A stretch of DNA of 41,303 nt from Candidatus Margulisiibacteriota bacterium (GTDB lineage: Bacteria > Margulisbacteria > Riflemargulisbacteria > GWF2-35-9), in contig JAQURL010000018.1 of assembly GCA_028715625.1 (NCBI GenBank), positions 1 through 41,303 on the forward strand, given 5' to 3'. The translations under genes were made by a program, and so were the position numbers. A model generated the notes under the pieces. It made no database searches. It was not told the origin of the DNA and worked only from the letters and a program-made list of their open reading frames with translations. Positions 25,264 through 33,227 of the stretch are shown piece after piece. How positions within the stretch are numbered: position 1 is the stretch's first letter; every line of letters begins with the position of its first letter.

Positions 25264-26628
25264 ATGAATATCCTGTTCCTGCACATATCCGAACATACTA
25301 ATAATAAATTTCGTACTAACCTGGTTCCCTGCGGAATGTTCGGGCTGGCCGATTATATATCGAACAGCGGAGCAAATGTGAAAATAATTCATAAAGAACT
25401 GGAAGAGCTGTTAAATCCGGGATTCTCTATTACCGAGCACATAGCAAAAAATAAATACAGGATTGTCTGTATGGACCTGAATTATCACACACAAGCTTTC
25501 AGCGTGATTAAATATGCCCAACTAATAAAGCACAGTTTTACCGACACTTATATTTGTCTGGGAGGGATGACGGCTTCTCTTTACGCAAATGAAATCCTGG
25601 AAAACTTTCCTGAACTTGATTTTATTATTCGGGGAGACAGTGAAGAGCCACTTCTGCGACTTATTACCGCGTTAAAAAACAAACAATCTCCAGTTCTTAT
25701 AAAAGGGATCAGTTACCGACAGGGCAAAAGGATATTTAACAACGAACTTGCGGGCTCTATAAAGCCGGATATATTGAATAATATCTCATTTTCTAACTAT
25801 AGTCTGCTCGCTCATTACGACGAATACCTACGTCTGCGTATGGGCACGCCGATACTGTATAAAGAACGTCAGGCATATTACTCGGCGGGACGTAACTGCA
25901 ACAAAAACTGCAGTTTCTGCGGAGCATCGGTCGATGTTAAAAAAAAGTTATCCGTCAACGGAGCTACTTTATGGAAAAGCATACCTTCTGTTCTCAACGA
26001 TTTCAAAAAATTCAAGGAATATCAAATAAGCAGTTGGAATACCTGCTGGGATCCACCTGATAATCATGAGTATTATCTGGAATTATTTAACAAAATAAGA
26101 AAAAATAACATTTATTTAAAATTAGTTTTCGATTGTTTTGATCTGCCTCACACTGAATTTATCAGGGCAGTACGGCAAACTTTTATCAGCGGTTCTGTTT
26201 TGACCCTTTCCCCGAACTCAGGGTCGCAGCAAGTCAGGGTAAATAATAAGTTGAGCAAGTACTCAAATGAAAAAATTTTTGAAACTTGCGATTTGATAGC
26301 CAAAAACAGCCTGCTTTGCAGTATTTATTTTTCAGCAGGATTTGCCGGCGAAAAAATCAGTGATACAAAAAAAACCATTAAACTTATTCAGCAAATAAAA
26401 AACAAATTTCCTAACTTCAGGATAATTGCTGAAATGATTGAACCTGAACCTTTTGCAAACGCTTTGATGTCAGATAATGACGGTGACTTGACTGGTTTTC
26501 CAAAAACATTTATGGACTATTATCAATTGCACAAAGACGGAAAAGAACTGTCGTACGGCACAAAATACTTTAAATTTGAGGAAATAAAAGAGATAATTGG
26601 AGAGTATAACACTTATGCATCAAACTGA
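25264..26628 (+). CDS. B12-binding-domain radical SAM protein
   Basis: A 454-aa protein of the cobalamin-binding radical SAM class. The N-terminal 140 residues resemble the Rossmann B12 domain (CLGGMTASLYANEIL and the P-E-x-D-F-I-x-x-G-D-x-E element), without the His ligand of the DxHxxG type. The radical SAM core has NCNKNCSFCGAS with C212, C216 and C219. Class members often methylate unactivated carbons. AGAAGGA precedes ATG 25264 by eight bases. It is first of three overlapping genes with the methyltransferase and RlmN-like genes, so a shared multistep modification is likely. The substrate is unknown. Confidence 0.85.
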   Translation: MNILFLHISEHTNNKFRTNLVPCGMFGLADYISNSGANVKIIHKELEELLNPGFSITEHIAKNKYRIVCMDLNYHTQAFSVIKYAQLIKHSFTDTYICLGGMTASLYANEILENFPELDFIIRGDSEEPLLRLITALKNKQSPVLIKGISYRQGKRIFNNELAGSIKPDILNNISFSNYSLLAHYDEYLRLRMGTPILYKERQAYYSAGRNCNKNCSFCGASVDVKKKLSVNGATLWKSIPSVLNDFKKFKEYQISSWNTCWDPPDNHEYYLELFNKIRKNNIYLKLVFDCFDLPHTEFIRAVRQTFISGSVLTLSPNSGSQQVRVNNKLSKYSNEKIFETCDLIAKNSLLCSIYFSAGFAGEKISDTKKTIKLIQQIKNKFPNFRIIAEMIEPEPFANALMSDNDGDLTGFPKTFMDYYQLHKDGKELSYGTKYFKFEEIKEIIGEYNTYASN

Positions 26629-27499
26629 AGAACTTTTTAACAAACTGAAAACAATCGAAAACCATATCGAAAAGCTTTCGCCAACTGAAAAAAACAACCT
26701 TTATAAAGATCTGGACAATATGCTTATCAGATTAAACAGCAAGGCTTACACCGAATCGGATTATATTGAAAGAAATCCCTTTGACATGCCCAGAAGGATC
26801 AGGGATTTTTTCTATTGCTTCGAGCGCTATCATGATCACGCCCTGGCCTGGGAAGAAGTACTGAAAAAAATAGATTTAACAGACATAAACGGTATACTTG
26901 ATCTCTGCCCGGGGAACGGTCCTAAAGCCGCTATTGCCCTGCATTATCTTGACTTTAGGGGAACACTTTACCATCTGGACAAGGACGAAGCTGCTTCAAA
27001 TGTACTGCTTACTTTTATTAAAATGTTCAGGTCTCGTTTTACTCTTAAATATATTAATCAGGATTTCTTTGAATATAACGGACAAAAAGTGGACATGCTA
27101 ATTGCCAATCATGTTATTGACGATCTGTTAATAGATAAATATTGTAAAACATCCGGTGTTTTACTTGAACATATTTATGAATCCAATGACTTATTTCTGG
27201 ACACTATAAAAAGAATAACGGATGAACCTGATTCCGTGAGGACTGAGTACGCCGAACACATAGCGCTAACTCTTTCCAGGTATTTGTTACCGGGAGGCAC
27301 TGCAATCTTTTGTCACTATAGCGGACTGGTTGAAGAAAGCTTGAAAATCCATTATTGGGCGGATTATTGCAAAATGATGCTGGAAGAAATGCTCGAGAAA
27401 CTGGGTAATTACGGATTTGTTTTTTCACGCAAAACAGAAAACAAAAATATGAACAGTGTCTTTTATTTTTATGAAAAATCAACAGAATGTTCAAAATAA
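26615..27499 (+). CDS. SAM-dependent methyltransferase-like protein
   Basis: A 294-aa protein. After a helical N-terminus (about 80 residues) it has a class I methyltransferase core: ILDLCPGNGPKAA is motif I, TLYHLDKDEA ends in the acidic residue of the second strand, VDMLIANHVIDDLL is motif IV, and LLPGGTAIFCHY is the sixth strand. The frame opens at a TTG (26597), but ATG 26615 with GGAGAG ten bases before it is preferred. The gene overlaps its upstream neighbour by 14 nt and the RlmN-like gene by 13 nt, so it is translationally coupled in the operon. The substrate is unknown. Confidence 0.75.
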   Translation: MHQTEELFNKLKTIENHIEKLSPTEKNNLYKDLDNMLIRLNSKAYTESDYIERNPFDMPRRIRDFFYCFERYHDHALAWEEVLKKIDLTDINGILDLCPGNGPKAAIALHYLDFRGTLYHLDKDEAASNVLLTFIKMFRSRFTLKYINQDFFEYNGQKVDMLIANHVIDDLLIDKYCKTSGVLLEHIYESNDLFLDTIKRITDEPDSVRTEYAEHIALTLSRYLLPGGTAIFCHYSGLVEESLKIHYWADYCKMMLEEMLEKLGNYGFVFSRKTENKNMNSVFYFYEKSTECSK

Positions 27500-28272
27500 A
27501 AAAAAGCAGAAAATTTGCCAACGGGATTGTATACTTGCTGGAAACCGATGACGGATATCCTCTGGAGGTTACGGACACGTTTCTTCCATATTATACAAAA
27601 TTCTGTATTAACAAGCATTCCAACAAATTAAACAAAAATGATCCAGGCTCAAGAACCGAACGCTGGATGATAGGAGTTTCTGTAATGTCCGGGTGCCCTG
27701 TACATTGCAAATTCTGTGCCACCGGTAAACTGAAAAAATGGAGAAATCTGACAGCTGAAGAAATTGCGGCACAAGTTGAATTTATAATTTCCAGGAATAA
27801 TTATAATCCAAAAAACAGTAAAGAGTTCAAGATTAATTATACCCGAATGGGGGAACCTTTTTTAAACACGGAAAATGTCAAAAAAGCCATCAGACTTGTC
27901 AATAAACTACATACAAATGTCCATCATTATATCTCGACCATCGGTATTAAAAAAAGTGACATGGCCTGGATAAAAAACAACATGACATTACAATTAAGCC
28001 TGCACAGTACTGATGAACAAAGACGAAAAGGACTTATCCCCTATACGAACAAAATGTCCATTTCAGAACTGGGTCAAGTCCGCACTAAAAGCGCTTTGAA
28101 AACTACTTTAAACCTGACCCTGGTGGATAAAAAAGATTTTGATATAAAAATACTGCGCGAATATTTTGATCCCGAATATTTTTTTATAAAACTCTCGCCT
28201 ATTAATAAAAACAGCATCTCTGAAAAGCATAAACTGGGTAAAGGAATCATAAAACAAACAAATCTGCTTTGA
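27487..28272 (+). CDS. RlmN-like radical SAM enzyme, C-terminus out of frame
   Basis: A 261-aa radical SAM protein with cluster cysteines in CPVHCKFC (C70, C74, C77) and the GEP block NYTRMGEPFLN, as in the paralogue at 13285-14295. It stops at TGA 28270-28272, about 60 residues short of that paralogue and before the CGQ block that carries the methyl Cys. That block is found downstream in the -1 frame (28308-28427), and the -1 frame is open from 28242 on. So this is a frameshifted gene, a recoded gene or a true two-part enzyme. CTT TGA at the stop recalls the prfB +1 site, but +1 runs only nine codons. Confidence 0.8.
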   Translation: MFKIKKSRKFANGIVYLLETDDGYPLEVTDTFLPYYTKFCINKHSNKLNKNDPGSRTERWMIGVSVMSGCPVHCKFCATGKLKKWRNLTAEEIAAQVEFIISRNNYNPKNSKEFKINYTRMGEPFLNTENVKKAIRLVNKLHTNVHHYISTIGIKKSDMAWIKNNMTLQLSLHSTDEQRRKGLIPYTNKMSISELGQVRTKSALKTTLNLTLVDKKDFDIKILREYFDPEYFFIKLSPINKNSISEKHKLGKGIIKQTNLL

Positions 28273-28307
28273 TTTGCATTATGTGGAAGGCCGGGTATAA
28301 TATTTAT

Positions 28308-28427
28308 ATGGAAAAAATCATTGAACAACTGGAAAAAGAAAATTATGATTACGCAGTGGCTATTGCCACCGAAGCTGAAATAGCTGCCGAAGCAGCTTGC
28401 GGTCAATTATCCCTGATCGAAGAATAA
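28308..28427 (+). CDS. C-terminal piece of the RlmN-like enzyme in another frame
   Basis: An ATG at 28308 opens 39 codons: IIEQLEKENYDYAVAIAT, then AACGQLSLIEE. The paralogue at 13285-14295 has KIIEQL and NVACGQAL at the matching places, so this is the missing C-terminal helix and methyl-carrying Cys of the preceding gene. A TATAAT at 28296-28301 stands six bases before the ATG, like the leaderless genes of this window, but it may simply be the codons for Tyr-Asn. The pieces would fuse by a -1 shift near 28262-28272. Confidence 0.65.
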   Translation: MEKIIEQLEKENYDYAVAIATEAEIAAEAACGQLSLIEE

Positions 28428-28443
28428 CATAATTTGACCGGAA

Positions 28444-29361
28444 TCAACTACCAGCAAGCCCCCGAATATATTTAAGCGCGTTTAAAGCCGCAGTTGCACC
28501 CTCACCCACAGCAATAGCTATCTGCAGTCCGCCGCAGGTTACATCTCCGGCTGCGAAAACACCAGGGAGATTGGTATTCATTTCTCGATCAACGGTGATA
28601 CAATCCTTGCTGCTAATGGTAACTCCGGACTTTTTTAACAAAGTTTGCGCCGGAACTTCCTGAATAATAAAAAGCCCATCAGCCGGCAAGGTGCTGACCG
28701 AACCATCTTTTTCTATTTCAACAGCTGTCAGCATGGATTCTCCCTGAATATTTGTAATACGCGCGTTTGAAATATATTTTATGTCTTTTTTTTCAATAGT
28801 TTCAATTAATTTATCCGGACATTTAACTTTTTTACAATAAGTTATCAGAGTAGTATTACAGCCAAGTTGTTTAAGCATGAGCGCATCGTCTACAGCCTCT
28901 TCATCATTACCATAGATAATAACATTTTTTCCCTTGAAAAAAGCTCCGTCGCATGTGGCGCAATATGAAACACCCATACCCACCAACCTTTCTTCATTGG
29001 GGATGGATTGTTCATGCTGCCCCCTACCTAAAGCAAGAATAACTGTTTTCGCAGTTATCAATTCGTTACGGGTTGTTACCATTTTAGGATCATAACCCAA
29101 AGCCAGTTCCAGCGCGTCACCATTAATAATTTTCGCCCCGAATTCCTGAGCCTGTTTTTCAAATCCGGACAACATTTCACTACCGGTTAGCGCCGGCAGT
29201 CCCGGATAATTTTCTATGAGATGGGCCATTTCCAGTCTGGACCTGGTTTTGCCTTTTAATATGATTGTATCCTTGCCTGCCCTGGCCGAATAAATTGCCG
29301 CGGCAAGTCCGGCCGGACCGGCTCCCAAAATTAGAACGTCTGTTTGTAGTTCCTTTAACAT
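28444..29361 (-). CDS. trxB: Thioredoxin reductase-like flavoprotein, atypical donor site
   Basis: A 305-aa protein of low-molecular-weight thioredoxin reductase type. GAGPAGLAAA (13-22) binds FAD, YCATC (133-137) is the redox disulfide, and VFAAGDVTCGGLQIAIAVGEG is the C-terminal FAD block. The NADPH domain is odd. The GGGxxA loop is YGNDEEA (150-156), and the HRRxxxR segment that holds the NADPH 2'-phosphate is TYCKKVKC (174-181). It may use NADH or a ferredoxin-type donor, as in known ferredoxin-dependent relatives lacking these motifs. Probable partners are thioredoxin or the glutaredoxin at 332-595. Confidence 0.85.
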   Translation of the reverse strand: MLKELQTDVLILGAGPAGLAAAIYSARAGKDTIILKGKTRSRLEMAHLIENYPGLPALTGSEMLSGFEKQAQEFGAKIINGDALELALGYDPKMVTTRNELITAKTVILALGRGQHEQSIPNEERLVGMGVSYCATCDGAFFKGKNVIIYGNDEEAVDDALMLKQLGCNTTLITYCKKVKCPDKLIETIEKKDIKYISNARITNIQGESMLTAVEIEKDGSVSTLPADGLFIIQEVPAQTLLKKSGVTISSKDCITVDREMNTNLPGVFAAGDVTCGGLQIAIAVGEGATAALNALKYIRGLAGS

Positions 29362-29369
29362 AGTTTAAT

Positions 29370-29397
29370 ATTATAGTACATTTTTTTTTGGAAGCAA
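29370..29397 (-). promoter_or_regulatory. Promoter of the thioredoxin reductase gene
   Basis: Minus-strand TTGCTT (29397-29392), a 16-nt spacer containing an A9 tract, and TATAAT (29375-29370) ending eight bases before ATG 29361. This is another leaderless layout. Confidence 0.6.
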
Positions 29398-29433
29398 TGA
29401 AATCTGTTTCTGATGGATGTCCGGCAAATAGTT

Positions 29434-29442
29434 TGCTATAAT
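29434..29442 (+). promoter_or_regulatory. Extended -10 box of the 74-aa membrane protein gene
   Basis: TGCTATAAT ends six bases before ATG 29449. It lies downstream of the earlier in-frame ATG at 29413, which argues for the shorter protein. Confidence 0.6.
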
Positions 29443-29448
29443 TGTTTC

Positions 29449-29673
29449 ATGGCACAACAAGAAATTTCTTCAGGAAAAAATAGCAGCGGATTAACAAAGT
29501 TTTTTTTGCTGGTATTCGGTTTGTTATCAATCGGTTACTGGATAAAATGCTTTTTGTCGATTGACCTGGTTAAACAGCATCATCTTAGCGGTCTACCCTA
29601 TTTTCATCAATTATGTCAATCAGCATTAAAAGCCCATAATGCACTGGCAACCTGGCTTTCAGTAAAATTTTAA
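29449..29673 (+). CDS. 74-aa single-pass membrane protein, unknown
   Basis: A 74-residue protein with a short hydrophilic N-terminus (MAQQEISSGKNSSG), one predicted membrane segment at about 15-38 (TKFFLLVFGLLSIGYWIKCF), and a His/Leu-rich tail. I chose ATG 29449 because the extended -10 box lies just before it; the longer frame from 29413 would begin upstream of the transcript. It is divergent from the thioredoxin reductase gene and convergent with rlmK. No family is recognised. Confidence 0.6.
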   Translation: MAQQEISSGKNSSGLTKFFLLVFGLLSIGYWIKCFLSIDLVKQHHLSGLPYFHQLCQSALKAHNALATWLSVKF

Positions 29674-29690
29674 GTAATTAAACTTCGATT

Positions 29691-30629
29691 CTATTTCTCA
29701 CTGATAATCCAGCACTGATGTATTTTTTTGTTACGAAAATCAAAGGGCACGGTCCTTTCGGAAATATCTGCAATCCTGTATTGGCTGGGAAATCTGGTTT
29801 CATCCAGATTGAAATTTCTAAAGTTTGTACTGAAAAAAAGTTCTCCTTCCGGTTTCAATAATTTTAATACCAGGTTCAACAATTCAACATAATCCCTGTC
29901 CAGAATAAAAGTATAATCAATTTTCTTGGAATTGCTGAAAGATGGAGGGTCGCAGACAATCAGATCATATTTTTTTCCTTTTAAAACACTTTCCTTTAAA
30001 AATTTAAAACAATCCGAGGTTACTATTCTGTGTCTTGTCGAAACCTCAAAACCATTTATGGCCATGTTCCGGACTGCCCATTTACTGTAGGTGTTACTTA
30101 AATCTACCGTTACAGTGGACCTGGCCTCTCCGGCTGCAGCATAACATGTAAACGACCCGGTATAGGCATAGAGGTTTAGAAAATCCTTATCCCTGGCTTT
30201 GGTCCTGACCATGTTTCTGGTATTGCGATGGTCCAGGAATAGTCCGGTATCCAGATAATTATAAAGGTCTACCTCAAATTTCAGGCCCTGTTCGTCGATT
30301 ATACGGCTTTTTTCTACAATTTTTTTACTATCATCATTTTGAGATCCGCGCTGCCGGGCCTGCTTTTTGAGAATAATATCCTGTTCCTTTAGGTCCAGAC
30401 CTGCCTTAATCTGATCTATACAGTCCAATGTAAACAGTTGCTGCTTTTTTTCGGTATCATCCTTTTTCCGGTGATAAATCCAGACAACAGCCTGCCCGGC
30501 ATACCAATCTATGAGCACCGGATATTCGGGAATATCCTTATCATAAAGCCGAAAACAGGTAATATTGTTCTGAGCTGCCCATTTCCGCATGATTTTGAAA
30601 CGTTTGATTAATCTGTTGGCCAGCATCAT
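29691..30629 (-). CDS. rlmK: Stand-alone RlmK-type 23S rRNA methyltransferase
   Basis: A 312-aa methyltransferase that aligns from its first residues (MLANRLIKRFKIMRKWA) with the C-terminal half of E. coli RlmKL, which makes m7G2069 in 23S rRNA. Motifs include DTGLFLDHRNTR, DFLNLYAYTGSFT (SAM motif I), TVDLSNTYSKWA and the CDPPSFSNSKK motif IV. The RlmL half, with its THUMP domain, is absent, so here RlmK is a separate gene. Two adjacent ATG codons lie at 30629 and 30626, and AATAAT ends eight bases upstream. Confidence 0.88.
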   Translation of the reverse strand: MMLANRLIKRFKIMRKWAAQNNITCFRLYDKDIPEYPVLIDWYAGQAVVWIYHRKKDDTEKKQQLFTLDCIDQIKAGLDLKEQDIILKKQARQRGSQNDDSKKIVEKSRIIDEQGLKFEVDLYNYLDTGLFLDHRNTRNMVRTKARDKDFLNLYAYTGSFTCYAAAGEARSTVTVDLSNTYSKWAVRNMAINGFEVSTRHRIVTSDCFKFLKESVLKGKKYDLIVCDPPSFSNSKKIDYTFILDRDYVELLNLVLKLLKPEGELFFSTNFRNFNLDETRFPSQYRIADISERTVPFDFRNKKIHQCWIISEK

Positions 30630-30637
30630 ATATGCTC

Positions 30638-30666
30638 ATTATTCATAAAAAAACAGTTTTTCGCAA
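30638..30666 (-). promoter_or_regulatory. Promoter of rlmK
   Basis: Minus-strand TTGCGA (30666-30661), a 17-nt spacer and AATAAT (30643-30638), ending eight bases before ATG 30629. Confidence 0.5.
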
Positions 30667-30716
30667 CAAAAAACCGGCAAAGATTTTCTAAAAGTAATTT
30701 TGCGTTCTTATTTCAG

Positions 30717-30745
30717 TTGTCAATCAGTACTAAATATCTTATATT
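30717..30745 (+). promoter_or_regulatory. Promoter of the FabZ-like gene
   Basis: TTGTCA (30717-30722), 17-nt spacer, TATATT (30740-30745). The start codon is 37 bases further on and has its own AGGAG (30771-30775), so this gene is leadered. Confidence 0.65.
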
Positions 30746-30782
30746 ATTAAGTCTAGCAAATTAAAGATAAAGGAGTTATGTT

Positions 30783-31262
30783 ATGGTTTCCAATCCGCTA
30801 ATTGATTTAAATACACTTGACCTCAGCAAAGAAATTGTGTCCAAAAAAGAAATATTAAAGCTCAACCCTCAACGTTATGAATTTGAACAGCTGGATAAAA
30901 TAGTATATATGGATCTGGAAAACTATCTCGCTGTAGGGACAAAAAAACAAACTCCAGACGAATTTTGGACAAAAGGACATATTCCCTCCAGACCATTAAT
31001 GCCGGGTGTGCTGATGATTGAGATGGCAGCCCAGTTGGGTTCTATTTTGTTTCATAAAAAACTTGATACTGAGGGAAAAACTTTTTTTGGTTTTGGCGGA
31101 GTAAATAATGTAAAATTCCGAGGCAGTGTTGAGCCCGGAGCTAATTTTATAATGGTTGTTAAAGCCACAAAATTTCGCCCCAGAATAGCCACATTTGATG
31201 CGCAGGGTTTCGTGGACAATAAAATGGTTTTCGAAGGTGAAGTAACCGGACTTATTTTTTGA
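30783..31262 (+). CDS. FabZ-like 3-hydroxyacyl-ACP dehydratase
   Basis: A 159-aa hotdog-fold protein. GHIPSRPLMPGVLMIEMAAQ carries the catalytic His66 and Glu80 of FabZ enzymes, which dehydrate 3-hydroxyacyl-ACP in fatty-acid elongation. Later strands (FFGFGGVNNVKFRGSVEPG) also match. The N-terminal 40 residues are longer than in compact FabZ, so it could be a variant dehydratase for another acyl pathway. AGGAG is seven bases before ATG 30783; another ATG five bases upstream is out of frame. Confidence 0.85.
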   Translation: MVSNPLIDLNTLDLSKEIVSKKEILKLNPQRYEFEQLDKIVYMDLENYLAVGTKKQTPDEFWTKGHIPSRPLMPGVLMIEMAAQLGSILFHKKLDTEGKTFFGFGGVNNVKFRGSVEPGANFIMVVKATKFRPRIATFDAQGFVDNKMVFEGEVTGLIF

Positions 31263-31287
31263 ACTTTATTTATATTCATTTCTTATT

Positions 31288-31293
31288 TATAAT
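31288..31293 (+). promoter_or_regulatory. -10 box before the 21-codon uORF
   Basis: TATAAT lies 26 bases after the fabZ-like stop and ends six bases before an ATG at 31300, the same geometry as the leaderless genes. Confidence 0.5.
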
Positions 31294-31299
31294 GGTTGT

Positions 31300-31365
31300 A
31301 TGACGGTTCGTTCAAATAGAGTTTCTTTGGATTTGAACACAACAGAAAAAATTTTCCTCTCATGA
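31300..31365 (+). CDS. Leaderless 21-codon upstream ORF
   Basis: The ATG directly after the -10 box opens 21 codons (MTVRSNRVSLDLNTTEKI, then FLS). Its TGA at 31363-31365 overlaps the ATG of the glycosyltransferase gene as ATGA. The downstream gene has no visible ribosome site, so ribosomes that load on this leaderless uORF could restart at the overlap. The peptide has no family. Coding status is inferred only from arrangement. Confidence 0.4.
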   Translation: MTVRSNRVSLDLNTTEKIFLS

Positions 31366-32438
31366 AAAAAAATATCAAACAAAAACACGCGCTGAATTGT
31401 AAAATCAAAGTAAACATTTTTGCTGAATCCTTTATAGGAGAAGCCAATGGAGTTCTTACCGCTGTTAAACAAACTATTCAGGCGCTTACACACCATAAGG
31501 AAGTTGAAGTACAGTTTAACGGTAAAAAACAAGCAGATATTCTGCATTCACATACTATCGGACCTTTCTTTTTACTAAAAAGTCTGGAAAAATCTCATAA
31601 AACTATTATTTCCGCTCACGTAATACCGGATTCTTTTATCGGCAGTCTTATTTTCAGCAAGTGGTGGAAACCATTGGCCAAGGTATATTTGAGGTTCATA
31701 TATAACCAAGCGGATACGATAATCGCAGTCTCGCCTAAAGTTAAAGTAGAGCTGCAAAAAATTGGCATAAAAAGAAACATTGAGGTCCTATGTAACGGTG
31801 TTGACCGAAAAAAATTTAAACCCGATGAGACCGCGCGTAAAAAAATTCGTAAAAATTATAATATACCTCTCAAAAAAACTGTAGTTTTATGCGTCGGACA
31901 GCTGCAACCGCGTAAAGGACTGGAAGATTTTATTGCCTGCGCCCGATTATTACCTGATTTAATTTTCTTGTGGGCCGGCGGAAGACCTTATGGCAGACTA
32001 ACCGAGCAATATTCAAAAATGAATAAGCTGATAAACACCGCGCCTAAAAATATTATTTTTACCGGGATAATTGCTTTTGATGAAATACCATATATTTATG
32101 CTGCCGCGGATATATATTTTATGCCCTCCTACCAAGAAAATTTTGCCTACGCAACGATCGAGGCTGCTTCAGTAAAACTGCCATTGGTTACCAGGGATAT
32201 ACCGGAATACCTGGATACTTTGTTTAACCATTATCTTAAAGGTACAACTGTTCAGGAATTCTGTTTATGCATCCGCAGACTGACCGAGGATAAATCCTGC
32301 TATCAAAAGTATCAGCACCACTCTGATATATTGGCAGAAAAATATAATCTGAACATTTATGGAGATAAACTGATAAATATTTATAAAAATGTCCTTGAGG
32401 AATGCAGCCAAGCAGAATTGGCTGAAAATGTCGTTTAG
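31362..32438 (+). CDS. GT4-family glycosyltransferase
   Basis: A 358-aa GT-B enzyme. The acceptor domain begins after a basic N-terminus (IKVNIFAESFIGEANGV). VLCNGVDRKKFKP precedes the donor domain, which has VLCVGQLQPRKGLEDFI with the phosphate-binding Arg-Lys, and the ExFxxxxxEA-type motif as ENFAYATIEAASVKLPLV. It resembles diacylglycerol glucosyltransferases and related lipid glycosyltransferases, so it is probably a membrane-associated enzyme moving glucose or galactose from a nucleotide sugar. The start codon has no ribosome site and overlaps the stop of the 21-codon uORF. The next gene starts 10 bp downstream. Confidence 0.85.
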   Translation: MKKNIKQKHALNCKIKVNIFAESFIGEANGVLTAVKQTIQALTHHKEVEVQFNGKKQADILHSHTIGPFFLLKSLEKSHKTIISAHVIPDSFIGSLIFSKWWKPLAKVYLRFIYNQADTIIAVSPKVKVELQKIGIKRNIEVLCNGVDRKKFKPDETARKKIRKNYNIPLKKTVVLCVGQLQPRKGLEDFIACARLLPDLIFLWAGGRPYGRLTEQYSKMNKLINTAPKNIIFTGIIAFDEIPYIYAAADIYFMPSYQENFAYATIEAASVKLPLVTRDIPEYLDTLFNHYLKGTTVQEFCLCIRRLTEDKSCYQKYQHHSDILAEKYNLNIYGDKLINIYKNVLEECSQAELAENVV

Positions 32439-32448
32439 GTAATATTCT

Positions 32449-33219
32449 ATGATAAAACTGATTCAAATATTTAATATTATCAGTTTTATCGGAATGATCA
32501 TTATCAATTCTCTGGCTAATACCCTGCCTATTAACGGAAAAAATACCGGTGAAATTTCCGATCTCTACCCCAATCTTTTCACTCCTGCAGGGATTACTTT
32601 TTCAATATGGGGTATTATTTACCTGCTTTTACTATGTTTTGTTGTATTTCAAAGCCAGGGTTTGATCAGACCTGAAAAAACACCTGAGGCGGTAAAAAAA
32701 ATCGGCTGGCTTTTTTTTCTGTCCTGCATACTCAATGGCTCATGGATAATAGCCTGGCATTATCAGCAAATTTTTTTGACTTTGTTCATAATGATATTAT
32801 TGCTGCTGGTATTGGTGTTTATTTACAGAAAGTTGAATTCCGGTTTAATAAAAAACACTCTGCAAATCACTTTTTTTACTAAAGTTCCTTTCAGCGTTTA
32901 TCTGGGCTGGATAACTGTTGCTGCCATTGCCAATATTACAGTGTTTATGGTTTCCATACATTTAGACAGCATAGGTATTGGTGGCCAATTTTGGACATGT
33001 TTAATGATTATAATCGCAACTATAATAACATTAATTGTTATTAATAAAAAAAGGGATATTTTCTATACTTTGGTCATCATCTGGTCGCTATATGGAATTA
33101 TCGTAAAACGTATAGCAGACATTAAACCGGTAAACAGTATAATTTATACGGCTATACTAGCCATAATTATTATCTGCCTTTATATGTTTACAAAATATTA
33201 CCAGACACGCCAAAATTAA
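32449..33219 (+). CDS. TspO-related multi-pass membrane protein
   Basis: A 256-aa integral membrane protein with about seven or eight segments. The first part (SLANTLPINGKNTGEISDLY, then PNLFTPAGITFSIWGIIYL) is the signature of a widespread TspO/MBR-like family often labelled tryptophan-rich sensory protein. The FSIWGIIY block corresponds to the WxxIY region of TspO. Ligand and role are unestablished. It follows the glycosyltransferase by 10 bp, probably in one transcript, and converges on the cyclophilin gene with only 8 bp between stops. Confidence 0.75.
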   Translation: MIKLIQIFNIISFIGMIIINSLANTLPINGKNTGEISDLYPNLFTPAGITFSIWGIIYLLLLCFVVFQSQGLIRPEKTPEAVKKIGWLFFLSCILNGSWIIAWHYQQIFLTLFIMILLLLVLVFIYRKLNSGLIKNTLQITFFTKVPFSVYLGWITVAAIANITVFMVSIHLDSIGIGGQFWTCLMIIIATIITLIVINKKRDIFYTLVIIWSLYGIIVKRIADIKPVNSIIYTAILAIIIICLYMFTKYYQTRQN

Positions 33220-33227
33220 TCAGCTGA

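Noticed and set aside
28270-28300. prfB-like +1 frameshift at CTT TGA
   Set aside because: The +1 frame stops after nine codons (TAA 28298-28300) and does not reach the CGQ block; only the -1 frame does.
31575-31757. Minus-strand 60-codon frame inside the glycosyltransferase
   Set aside because: A shadow of a well-supported gene, with no ribosome site or promoter.
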